Assembly: GCA_030615975.1 (NCBI GenBank)
Contig: JAUWYH010000126.1
Coordinates: forward strand, 1 to 5,078
Reading direction: 5' to 3'
Origin: Candidatus Aminicenantota bacterium
Lineage (GTDB): Bacteria; Acidobacteriota; Aminicenantia; Aminicenantales; Aminicenantaceae
Length of the DNA: 5,078 nt
The stretch's first letter is position 1, and each line of letters starts with the position of its first letter. Shown piece by piece: positions 1 through 5,078 of the stretch. Below the pieces are notes generated by a model that was not told the origin of the DNA, ran no database searches, and saw nothing but the letters and a program-made list of their open reading frames with translations. A program made the translations under genes and the position numbers.

Positions 1-2
1 CG

Positions 3-215
3 GGAAAATTCAAGAAAATTATTATTGAAGCATTGGACTCTCCCCAGCAAGTGTTGGCGACAATCATGGAACGGAGGAATGAATTCTCAGACAAAATCAA
101 AAAACGGAACGATGTGAAGTGTCTCTTCTTGAATCGAAAAAATTTTGAAACTGTATTCGGAGATGTCCAAAGATGGCTGAGTACATCTAAAAAAATAGCA
201 TTTCATTTTCCGTGA
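3..215 (+). CDS. THEP1-like nucleoside-triphosphatase, C-terminal part (5' end outside window)
   Basis: The frame is open from the left edge and ends at TGA 213-215, giving about 70 residues of a protein that begins upstream of the window. The visible part starts GKFKKIIIEALDSPQQVLAT and continues with a basic stretch (DKIKKRNDV) and a final amphipathic segment. This matches the end of the THEP1 family (Pfam NTPase_1), where a helix after the Walker B region leads to an 'ALDSPKPVLATI'-like strand, then 'IK.R.dV' and a closing '.L..NR...' segment; here the NR is followed by KNF. Known THEP1 proteins are small P-loop enzymes of about 170-190 residues that hydrolyse nucleoside triphosphates and have an adenylate-kinase-like fold. 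The Walker A and B motifs would lie outside the window, so activity cannot be judged. An internal TTG at 33 is not a likely start, because the matching sequence extends upstream of it. A terminator follows at 220-256. Confidence 0.68.
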   Translation, partial: GKFKKIIIEALDSPQQVLATIMERRNEFSDKIKKRNDVKCLFLNRKNFETVFGDVQRWLSTSKKIAFHFP

Positions 216-219
216 CCGA

Positions 220-256
220 GCTGTTTTGTCTCGCTGGGGCAAAACAGCGTGTTTTT
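220..256 (+). terminator. Rho-independent terminator after the THEP1-like gene
   Basis: A perfect 9-bp stem is formed by GCTGTTTTG (220-228) and CAAAACAGC (240-248). The 11-base loop can pair further through G-T wobbles. After two or three bases there is a run of five T (252-256). The hairpin lies five bases after the THEP1-like stop codon and upstream of the macro-domain gene, so it probably ends the first transcript. The T-run is short and slightly offset, so some readthrough into the macro gene is possible. Confidence 0.72.
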
Positions 257-277
257 GAACCATACAGCCTGAGCCTT

Positions 278-286
278 TAAGGAGGC
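278..286 (+). promoter_or_regulatory. Strong ribosome binding site of the macro-domain gene
   Basis: The sequence TAAGGAGGC sits just before the ATG at 290, with AAGGAGG at 279-285 and four bases between it and the start codon. It is a near-perfect Shine-Dalgarno sequence and fixes the start. I see no convincing sigma-70 promoter between the terminator and this site: a TTGAAC at 255-260 has no good -10 at the right distance. Confidence 0.8.
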
Positions 287-289
287 AGA

Positions 290-817
290 ATGAAAGAATG
301 GACAGTTAATGGAAAAAGAATCAAGCTTTTAGAAGGAAATATTGCCCTCATGGATGTTGATGCTGTCGTCAACGCTGCCAATAAATCCTTAATCCTCGGA
401 GGAGGAGTTGCTGGCGCTATAAGGAATTTCGGTGGTCCCACTATTCAGGAAGAGTGCAACAAAATTGGGCCCATAGAAGTTGGAGAGGCTGTGATAACTG
501 GTGGCGGCAATTTAAAGGCCAAATACGTCATTCACGCTGTAGGCCCTGTATATGGGGAAGAAGATGATGAAAAAAAACTGGCTAATGCAACACTGAGCAG
601 CCTAAGAATCGCAAACAAAAGGATAATGAAAAATATAGCTTTTCCCGCAATAAGCACTGGAATTTTCCTTTTTCCCATCCAAAGATGTAGTGAAATCATG
701 TTAGGAGTCGCGATGGAATTTCTCCAAAATCACGACTTTCCAAAAGAAATAATTTTTTGCCTGTATGGCGAGGAAGCTTACTCAGTCTTCGAAAACACTC
801 TAGAAAAATTAACCTAA
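290..817 (+). CDS. Macro-domain protein (ADP-ribose-binding, AF1521-like)
   Basis: This is a single-domain macro protein of 175 residues, the usual length for stand-alone bacterial and archaeal members. Visible motifs in order are EGNI (15-18), the DAVVNAAN strand and loop (24-31), the glycine-rich GGGVAGAI (37-44), GEAVITGGG (65-73), KYVIHAVGP (78-86) and the phosphate loop ISTGIFLFP (121-129). The GGGVAGAI form resembles AF1521-like macro domains. Proteins of this family bind ADP-ribose and related metabolites, and some remove ADP-ribose from proteins or hydrolyse O-acetyl-ADP-ribose. Which activity this one has cannot be told from sequence. There is no signal peptide or membrane segment, so it is expected to be cytoplasmic. 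One oddity is Leu127 in the phosphate loop, where many relatives have glycine (GIFGFP or GIYGYP). The gene ends with tandem in-frame stops TAA TAG and converges on the znuB-like gene, with 10 bases between stop codons. The family assignment is firm; the function is not. Confidence 0.93.
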   Translation: MKEWTVNGKRIKLLEGNIALMDVDAVVNAANKSLILGGGVAGAIRNFGGPTIQEECNKIGPIEVGEAVITGGGNLKAKYVIHAVGPVYGEEDDEKKLANATLSSLRIANKRIMKNIAFPAISTGIFLFPIQRCSEIMLGVAMEFLQNHDFPKEIIFCLYGEEAYSVFENTLEKLT

Positions 818-827
818 TAGTCTTTCC

Positions 828-1637
828 CTAAAATAACCTTTTTTCTCTCTTAAAGGCAAAAAACAATCCGAAAATAAGAAAAGAAAGGATAACTATGGTC
901 CCTGAAGCAGGAAAGTCAAAATAAAATGCCATTAAGAGACCAAAAAAAACAGAAATCAATGCAACAAAAGAAGAAAGCAAAATCGCCTGTTTGAAACTTG
1001 AAGCCAATTGAAGGCCTGCCGCAGCAGGAATTACCATAAGAGCTGCAACCAAAAGAAGACCAACGATTTTCATGCCGAGAACGACTGTTATAGCTGTAAG
1101 AATCGTTAAGAGAACATCAAGACGATCGACTCTTATTCCAGAGACCTTAGCTGAATCCCGGTCGAACGTCATGTACATAAACTTGTGGTAATTGAGAATA
1201 ACGATAAGAACGACTACTCCCGCCAATCCAATCGAAAGCAAGACTTCTGTGGTTTCTATGGCAAGGATTTCGCCAAAAAGATAGCCGAAGAGGTCTACGT
1301 TAAAACTATGAGCAAAAGTGACCAAGAGGAGTCCTGAAGCAAATCCGACGCTACTAAAAATGGCAATAGCTGTGTCTCCATACAGACCCGCCTTCTCCTT
1401 AAGTTTCATAATTCCCAATGCTGCAAGCACGGCCACGATTAAGGCGGCCACTAAGGGTATGACATTCAGAAAAAGCCCCAGAGCAACACCTGCAAAAGCG
1501 ACATGAGCTAAGCCATGGCCAATCATGGCATCACGCCTTAAGATGAGGAACACACCTAAAAGCGCACAAGCAATAGCAACAAAGATTCCCGCCAATAGAG
1601 CTCTCTGAACAAATCCGTAACTGAAGAAAGCTTCCAT
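828..1637 (-). CDS. znuB: Metal ABC transporter permease, ZnuB-like (ABC-3 family)
   Basis: This is a 269-residue polytopic membrane protein, the normal size for ABC-3 permeases that carry zinc, manganese or iron across the inner membrane. Hydrophobic stretches lie at roughly residues 12-33, 42-58, 60-77, 88-109, 130-149, 174-190, 193-213, 218-238 and 244-262. Family motifs include the N-terminal 'RALLAG...LLGVFLILRRDAMIGHGLAHVAFAGVA' region (12-52, only part quoted by position), the GLLLVAALMVIPAAA segment (193-207), which is the best conserved part of these permeases, and PASGTIVIL (243-251) near the end. It is the last gene of the znuA-znuC-znuB unit, 48 bases after the znuC-like stop. The start ATG (1637) gives the expected N terminus. 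Its ribosome site is weak (AAGAG three bases upstream), so translation may partly depend on the preceding gene. No clear terminator is visible after its stop. Zinc is inferred from the binding protein; the permease alone does not distinguish metals. Confidence 0.93.
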   Translation of the reverse strand: MEAFFSYGFVQRALLAGIFVAIACALLGVFLILRRDAMIGHGLAHVAFAGVALGLFLNVIPLVAALIVAVLAALGIMKLKEKAGLYGDTAIAIFSSVGFASGLLLVTFAHSFNVDLFGYLFGEILAIETTEVLLSIGLAGVVVLIVILNYHKFMYMTFDRDSAKVSGIRVDRLDVLLTILTAITVVLGMKIVGLLLVAALMVIPAAAGLQLASSFKQAILLSSFVALISVFFGLLMAFYFDFPASGTIVILSFLIFGLFFAFKREKRLF

Positions 1638-1685
1638 AGTCTCTTATTAGGAATATGTTAATAGTTAAATACTACTCAGGAGTAT

Positions 1686-2453
1686 TCAGTGACGGTGGGA
1701 GATCAGATGGTGCCCGCCTGCTATCATTTCTTTAAAGGCTTTGGAGTGGCAGAATTCTGCATGAGTGCCATGATAAATCAATCTCTGGTTGAGGCAGGCT
1801 ACCTTATTCACATGCCTGTTGACAATGCCAATCTCATGGGTGATTAAAACGATTGTAATTCCCTCTTTTTTATTCAAAGCATCGAGCATGTCATAAAAAT
1901 GTTCCTGAGTCTCAGCATCCACTCCTGTAGTGGGCTCGTCAAGAAAGAGAATATGGGGTTGTTTGACGATTGCTCTTGCAATAAAAACACGCTGTTGCTG
2001 GCCTCCTGAGAGACTTCCAATACGTCTGTTTTTAAAATCTTCTATCCCCACCTGCTCCAATGCGTTCTGAATGGATAATTCTTCCTCTTTTTTTGTCAAC
2101 CTTGTAAATTTCTTTTTGGAAAGAAGACCCATAGCCACGACTTCATAAACTGAGACGGGAAAGAATGAATCAATGTGGGTTGCTTTCTGTGGAATATAGC
2201 CAAGCTTTTGCCATTCTAAAAATTCTTCTACCCGCCTCCCCATAATCCAAACTTCCCCTTCATAGGGTTTCAACAATCCCAATATGATCTTAATCAGAGT
2301 CGTTTTGCCGGAACCGTTAGGGCCTATGACCGCTAAAAAATCGCCTGATTTAACGTCCAAAGATACATTCTTCAAGACTTTGGCATAGCCATAGCTGAAA
2401 GATATGTCTTTAACAGCTATCAGCGTTTTTGAATCATTTGCAGATAAGGCCAC
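1686..2453 (-). CDS. znuC: Metal ABC transporter ATP-binding protein, ZnuC-like
   Basis: This 255-residue cytoplasmic ATPase powers the importer. All nucleotide-binding motifs are intact: Walker A GPNGSGKT (44-51), Q-loop Gln89 in GYIPQK, signature LSGGQQQR (148-155), Walker B ILFLDE (168-173), D-loop VDA (178-180) and switch His206 in ITHE. The spacing and the 'YIPQK...FPVSVYEVVAMGL' section (87-110) are typical of the zinc/manganese importer subfamily. The start is GTG at 2453, inside the end of the znuA-like gene (20-base overlap). A GGAG at 2464-2467 lies 10 bases upstream, and no in-frame Met occurs before the first beta strands, so the GTG start is preferred. The overlap implies translational coupling. 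The last eight residues, HHLISHRH, hold four histidines, which might bind metal, but similar His-rich tails occur in relatives. Confidence 0.95.
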   Translation of the reverse strand: MALSANDSKTLIAVKDISFSYGYAKVLKNVSLDVKSGDFLAVIGPNGSGKTTLIKIILGLLKPYEGEVWIMGRRVEEFLEWQKLGYIPQKATHIDSFFPVSVYEVVAMGLLSKKKFTRLTKKEEELSIQNALEQVGIEDFKNRRIGSLSGGQQQRVFIARAIVKQPHILFLDEPTTGVDAETQEHFYDMLDALNKKEGITIVLITHEIGIVNRHVNKVACLNQRLIYHGTHAEFCHSKAFKEMIAGGHHLISHRH

Positions 2454-3381
2454 TTCTCAAATTCTCCAAATTTTTTTTCATTATATCAAAAAAACTCATC
2501 CCAGAGTCCAATTGTTCCTTTGTCAAATTCGCCCCTGGATTCAAAACCAAGGTTCGTGCTCCCACTTCTTTTGCAATGACCGTTGCCAACTTTTTACTGA
2601 CATATATTTCAAAATAAATGACCTTTATTTTATGTTCTTTTACCAATTCCACTACCTTAATGAGCTGCTTTGGGGTAGGCTTAGAATTCGGGCTTAGTCC
2701 ATAAAGAGAAATTTGGCGCAGATTGTATCTTCTAGCAAAGTAGCCAAAAGCAGAATGCCCTCCAAAAATAAAAATTCTATGAGCACAATCCTTCAAGCCA
2801 TCCTTAAACTTCTGGTCTAATCTTCGGAGTTTATCCTTGTAGAGGTCAGCATTTCTTTTAAACAAAGAAGACCTTTTAACATCCAACTCTGAAAGTAAAG
2901 ATGCGATTTTATCGACGATGATCTGATCCATCTCAAAGTCCAGCCAAACATGAGGATCGAATGCTTGATGTTGATGACCATGGTGACGTAAAGAAGGATC
3001 TCCATCAAGCAAAGATACGCTGCTGCTTACCTCGAGAACTCTAAGCTCAGGATTCTTTATGCTTTTCAAAAGGTTATGTATCCAGGGCTCAAGATCAGCC
3101 CCAATATAAATAAAAATATCAGCAGAAGAGACTCTGATGATGTCGCTCGGTCTTGGTCTCCAGGTATGTATCTCAGCACCAGGTGGAAGGAGAAGGCTCA
3201 CCTCTCCCCTCTCTCCACAAACAGCCTTTGAAAACTCCATAAGGGGAAAAACAGTAGTTACAATTTTAATTTTGGCTCCTGTCTTCAAACTTTTTTCTGG
3301 GAAAACCCGAAGACTAAAAACTGAAAATAGGATCAAAAAGATAAGAACTCTCTTTTTACAGAATGGGGCAATATCTTTCAT
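2434..3381 (-). CDS. znuA: Periplasmic metal-binding protein of ABC importer, ZnuA-like (cluster A-I)
   Basis: This 315-residue solute-binding protein would capture metal outside the inner membrane and deliver it to the ZnuB-like permease. The N terminus has Lys9-Lys10-Arg11 followed by a hydrophobic core (about 12-27), consistent with a Sec signal. There is no lipobox cysteine and no obvious Ala-X-Ala cleavage site, so the cleavage point is unclear. The mature part starts near IKIVTTVFPLMEF (38-50). Probable metal ligands are His72 (in AEIHTWRPRPSD), His144 (DPHVWLD) and His209 (GGHSAFGYFARRYNL), the three-His pattern associated with zinc. A short His-rich loop (His133, 134, 136, 138) precedes DPHVW, as in many zinc-specific members. 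The region where TroA and PsaA have an Asp ligand reads LVLNPG, with Asn281. The start ATG has a modest AGAAG ribosome site seven bases upstream, and no alternative in-frame Met is nearby. It is the first gene of the operon, and its 3' end overlaps znuC. Manganese or iron transport is possible but less likely. Confidence 0.93.
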   Translation of the reverse strand: MKDIAPFCKKRVLIFLILFSVFSLRVFPEKSLKTGAKIKIVTTVFPLMEFSKAVCGERGEVSLLLPPGAEIHTWRPRPSDIIRVSSADIFIYIGADLEPWIHNLLKSIKNPELRVLEVSSSVSLLDGDPSLRHHGHQHQAFDPHVWLDFEMDQIIVDKIASLLSELDVKRSSLFKRNADLYKDKLRRLDQKFKDGLKDCAHRIFIFGGHSAFGYFARRYNLRQISLYGLSPNSKPTPKQLIKVVELVKEHKIKVIYFEIYVSKKLATVIAKEVGARTLVLNPGANLTKEQLDSGMSFFDIMKKNLENLRSGLICK

Positions 3382-3444
3382 GGCACATCTTCTGTGATCA
3401 CTTCGCCAGATAAAACTTTTCTTTCCATCAAGGAGCTATTGAAT

Positions 3445-3472
3445 TTTAAATAAAACAAAATAAGAAAGTCAA
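3445..3472 (-). promoter_or_regulatory. Putative sigma-70 promoter of the znuA-znuC-znuB operon
   Basis: On the minus strand there is TTGACT (plus-strand positions 3472-3467, 5 of 6 matches to the -35 consensus). After a 16-base spacer comes TTTAAA (3450-3445, 4 of 6 matches to the -10 consensus). Transcription would start near 3438, leaving a leader of about 57 bases before the znuA ATG. The region is AT-rich, so chance matches are likely, but position and orientation suit the operon. Confidence 0.45.
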
Positions 3473-3477
3473 ATCTC

Positions 3478-3506
3478 TTGCATCCTCATAAATTTTATGT
3501 CATTAT
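3478..3506 (+). promoter_or_regulatory. Weak putative promoter of the pepD-like gene
   Basis: TTGCAT (3478-3483, 3 of 6 matches) and CATTAT (3501-3506, 4 of 6 matches) are separated by 17 bases. Transcription would start near 3513. That lies after the ATG at 3497 and before the preferred start at 3551, so it would support the downstream start. The match is poor and only suggestive. Confidence 0.25.
3487..3499. repeat. Inverted repeat CATAAA-T-TTTATG in the znuA/pepD intergenic region
   Basis: Perfect 6-base arms surround one central base. The outer next pair (T3486, T3500) does not match. Fur-family regulators (Fur, Zur, PerR) bind 7-1-7 inverted repeats, so the geometry is close, although the arms do not match their known consensus sequences. 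The repeat lies within the spacer of the weak pepD promoter and about 15 bases upstream of the znuA -35. It overlaps the in-frame ATG at 3497. A regulatory role is inference only. Confidence 0.4.
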
Positions 3507-3540
3507 TCCAAATCAATAAAAGGAAAATTCTTCATGCATG

Positions 3541-3545
3541 GGAGG
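3541..3545 (+). promoter_or_regulatory. Ribosome binding site that decides the pepD start
   Basis: GGAGG lies five bases before the ATG at 3551, an ideal Shine-Dalgarno arrangement. The upstream in-frame ATG at 3497 has no purine-rich site before it (preceding bases are CATCCTCATAAATTTT). This site therefore favours the 3551 start. Confidence 0.8.
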
Positions 3546-3550
3546 AAGAA

Positions 3551-5002
3551 ATGTCATCAATTTTTGAAGGCTTAAAACCATCTTTCATATGGAAACATTT
3601 TGAACAGATTTTAAAAATTCCTCATTGCTCAGGTGATGAGAAGGCTTTAAGCGATTATATCGCCTTAGTGGCTGAACGCCTTGGCTTAGCATGGAAAAGG
3701 GATAATGTAGGAAATATCGTTGTCGAAAAAAAAGCCTCTCCTGGACATGAAAAAGCTGAAACAATTATTCTTCAGGGTCATCTTGATATGGTCGGTGAAA
3801 AAAATTCTGATGTCGACTTTGACTTCAGCAAAGACGCCATTGAAGCCGAAATGAAAGGAGACTGGATCCAAGCCAAGGGAACTACTCTCGGCTCAGACAA
3901 CGGGATTGGCGTGGCTGCTTCTCTTGCCCTCATGGAAGAGGAGACTTTAGTCCACGGCCCCCTGGAATTCCTTTTTACAGTGGATGAAGAGACTGGTCTC
4001 ACAGGGGCAACAAAAATAGAACCCAATTTTCTAAAAGGGAAAAAACTCCTCAACCTCGATAGCGAAGATGAGGGAGCTTTCACTATTGGTTGTGCTGGCG
4101 GAGCCGATTCAGAAATCACCATTCCGCTTGAGAGGAAAAAAGGTGAAGGTGAACTTTATAAGCTTAAAATCTTTGGCTTTAGAGGAGGCCACTCTGGTCT
4201 TGACATCAATCAAGGACGAGGAAATGCCATAAAATTACTGGCACGCATCCTCTGGCAGGCTCAAATGGAATTCTCCTTTGTTTTGGTTCGCATGGAAGGA
4301 GGAAACAAAAGAAATGCCATACCCCGTGAAGCGTGGGCTGATCTTTTTCTTATCTCAGAGCAGTTTAACGCTTTATCCTCTTTTTTCCAAAAGGCGTTTG
4401 AGAAAATAAAATTTGAATACAAGGCAGTAGAAAAAGAAGCAAATTTTTCCTTTGAAAAATCAGAGGCTGAAAAGGAAGATGCTCTCACATTCCAATCTCA
4501 AAAAACCTTGATTAACTTCCTCTTCAGCCTTGTTCATGGTACCATCGCCATGCATCCTGAAATGGAAAACCTTGTGGAAACTTCGACCAATCTTGCCATA
4601 ATCCATACTCATCCCGACCATGCCCAAATCATATGCTCAAGCCGCAGTTCTATATCATCAGCACTCGAAGCCACCCGAAACACAATCGCAGCTCTTTCGG
4701 AACTTGCTGGAGCTCGAGTCAATCAGCCTGAAGGATATCCTGGCTGGACACCCAATCTTGAATCTCCCCTTCTAAAATCCTTAAAAGAAATATACCAAAA
4801 GACTTTTCAGAAACAGCCCGAGGTAGGTGCTGTCCATGCTGGTCTGGAGTGTGGAATCATCGGAGAAAAGTTTCCAGGCATGGATATGATTTCCTTTGGC
4901 CCCACCATCGAGCATCCTCATTCCCCTGAAGAAAGGGTTCATATCGGTTCTGTTGAAAAATTCTGGAAATTTCTGACAACCCTTCTTGCGGAACTTGCCT
5001 GA
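3551..5002 (+). CDS. pepD: Aminoacyl-histidine dipeptidase, PepD-like (M20C zinc peptidase)
   Basis: From ATG 3551 the protein has 483 residues, very close to E. coli PepD (485). It begins with the expected 'GLKPSFIWKHFEQILKIPH' helix (7-25), which resembles the PepD N terminus. The in-frame ATG at 3497 would add 18 residues with no family counterpart and no ribosome site. Predicted metal and catalytic residues of the M20 family are all present: His77 and Asp79 (GHLDMV), Asp116 (LGSDNGIG), Glu146 and Glu147 (VDEETGLTGA), Asp170 (LNLDSEDEG) and His457 (HPHSPEERV). The segment GGHSGLDI (212-219) opens the lid domain (roughly 200-395). The C-terminal part, VHAGLECGIIGEKFPGMDMI (428-447), returns to the catalytic domain. 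These enzymes cut dipeptides, classically carnosine-like and Xaa-His dipeptides but often many unblocked ones, in the cytoplasm, and serve peptide salvage. The gene diverges from the zinc importer, a sensible pairing for a zinc enzyme but possibly coincidental. It looks intact. Confidence 0.94.
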   Translation: MSSIFEGLKPSFIWKHFEQILKIPHCSGDEKALSDYIALVAERLGLAWKRDNVGNIVVEKKASPGHEKAETIILQGHLDMVGEKNSDVDFDFSKDAIEAEMKGDWIQAKGTTLGSDNGIGVAASLALMEEETLVHGPLEFLFTVDEETGLTGATKIEPNFLKGKKLLNLDSEDEGAFTIGCAGGADSEITIPLERKKGEGELYKLKIFGFRGGHSGLDINQGRGNAIKLLARILWQAQMEFSFVLVRMEGGNKRNAIPREAWADLFLISEQFNALSSFFQKAFEKIKFEYKAVEKEANFSFEKSEAEKEDALTFQSQKTLINFLFSLVHGTIAMHPEMENLVETSTNLAIIHTHPDHAQIICSSRSSISSALEATRNTIAALSELAGARVNQPEGYPGWTPNLESPLLKSLKEIYQKTFQKQPEVGAVHAGLECGIIGEKFPGMDMISFGPTIEHPHSPEERVHIGSVEKFWKFLTTLLAELA

Positions 5003-5033
5003 TTCAAAAAAATATCAACGGTCAAATCCAACC

Positions 5034-5068
5034 TAACTCGCTGAATTCAGGAAAACCAGAGCGAGTTA
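5034..5068. repeat. Inverted repeat downstream of pepD at the right edge
   Basis: Perfect 9-base arms TAACTCGCT (5034-5042) and AGCGAGTTA (5060-5068) enclose a 17-base loop. The left arm also overlaps a 10-base palindrome, CTGAATTCAG (5041-5050). No T-run follows on the plus strand (ATACCCC). On the minus strand the nearest T-run is over 20 bases past the stem, so it is not a standard intrinsic terminator. It could be an mRNA 3'-end structure, an operator for a gene beyond the window, or part of a larger element cut by the edge. No gene is seen in 5003-5078. Confidence 0.5.
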
Positions 5069-5078
5069 TACCCCAGTA

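Noticed and set aside
818..850. Possible bidirectional terminator between the convergent macro and permease genes
   Set aside because: There are T-rich and A-rich runs, but I could not find a stable stem next to them on either strand. Only 10 bases separate the stop codons.
1318..1506. Open frame on the plus strand inside the permease gene
   Set aside because: Antisense to a well-supported membrane-protein gene. The translation has no recognisable motif and there is no ribosome site.
1668..1686. Small inverted repeat AATACT / AGTATT between the ATPase and permease genes
   Set aside because: Only six bases per arm, overlaps the ATPase stop codon, and has no T-run in the direction of transcription. 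It is too weak to call a terminator or attenuator within what is clearly one operon.
2404..2697. Open frame on the plus strand across the znuA/znuC junction
   Set aside because: It is antisense to two conserved genes and the translation shows no domain. There is no supporting ribosome site or promoter.
3394..3401. Palindrome GTGATCAC in the znuA leader
   Set aside because: Eight bases with no extension of the arms. Perfect palindromes of this length are expected by chance, and it lies close to the znuA ribosome site.
3443..3451. ATTTTAAAT overlapping the predicted znuA -10 as an operator
   Set aside because: Only four bases per arm in very AT-rich sequence. It does not extend to a 7-1-7 Fur-type site.
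3778..4122. Open frame of 114 codons on the minus strand inside pepD
   Set aside because: It lies opposite the catalytic core of the dipeptidase. The serine- and proline-rich translation is typical of an antisense shadow frame.
1..5078. Mobile element, CRISPR array, toxin-antitoxin pair, tRNA or phage defence system
   Set aside because: No repeated spacer units, transposase, tRNA-like cloverleaf or terminal repeats are seen. Every gene fits a housekeeping or metal-uptake family. A macro domain can occur in defence and toxin systems, but no partner such as an ADP-ribosyltransferase is present in the window.

Overview
This window reads as ordinary chromosomal DNA from a bacterium with moderately AT-rich genes and Shine-Dalgarno initiation. 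The solute-binding protein has an N-terminal signal-like segment with no lipobox cysteine. That fits a free periplasmic protein, and so a Gram-negative cell plan, but I cannot name a phylum from the sequence. The gene families (THEP1-type NTPase, an AF1521-like macro domain, a zinc-type ABC importer, a PepD-type dipeptidase) are all widespread, and none looks freshly acquired.

Layout. Positions 3-215 (+) hold the C-terminal end of a THEP1-like nucleoside-triphosphatase whose start lies outside the window. A hairpin followed by a T-run at 220-256 looks like its terminator. A macro-domain protein follows at 290-817 (+) with a strong ribosome binding site. It ends 10 bases from the stop of a convergent three-gene operon on the minus strand. 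Read in its own direction, that operon is a metal-binding protein (3381-2434, znuA-like), then an ATPase (2453-1686, znuC-like, overlapping the previous gene by 20 bases), then a membrane permease (1637-828, znuB-like). Diverging from znuA is a complete M20C aminoacyl-histidine dipeptidase (pepD-like). Its start is best placed at 3551 rather than at the upstream in-frame ATG at 3497. The last 76 bases carry no gene but hold a 9-bp inverted repeat.

How the genes fit together. ZnuA-ZnuC-ZnuB form a complete high-affinity metal importer. A His-rich loop and three histidines at the usual ligand positions point to zinc, although manganese or iron cannot be excluded by eye. PepD enzymes use zinc, and this one shares the intergenic region 3382-3550 with the importer. 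That region contains a plausible minus-strand promoter for the importer, a weaker plus-strand promoter for pepD, and a 6-1-6 inverted repeat (3487-3499) with near-Fur-family geometry. Shared zinc control is a reasonable but unproven inference. THEP1 and the macro protein both act on nucleotide-type ligands, but a terminator separates them and I see no evidence that they form a system.

I did not find a convincing undescribed system. The observations listed are modest: candidate regulatory repeats, a start-site correction, and small departures from family motifs.
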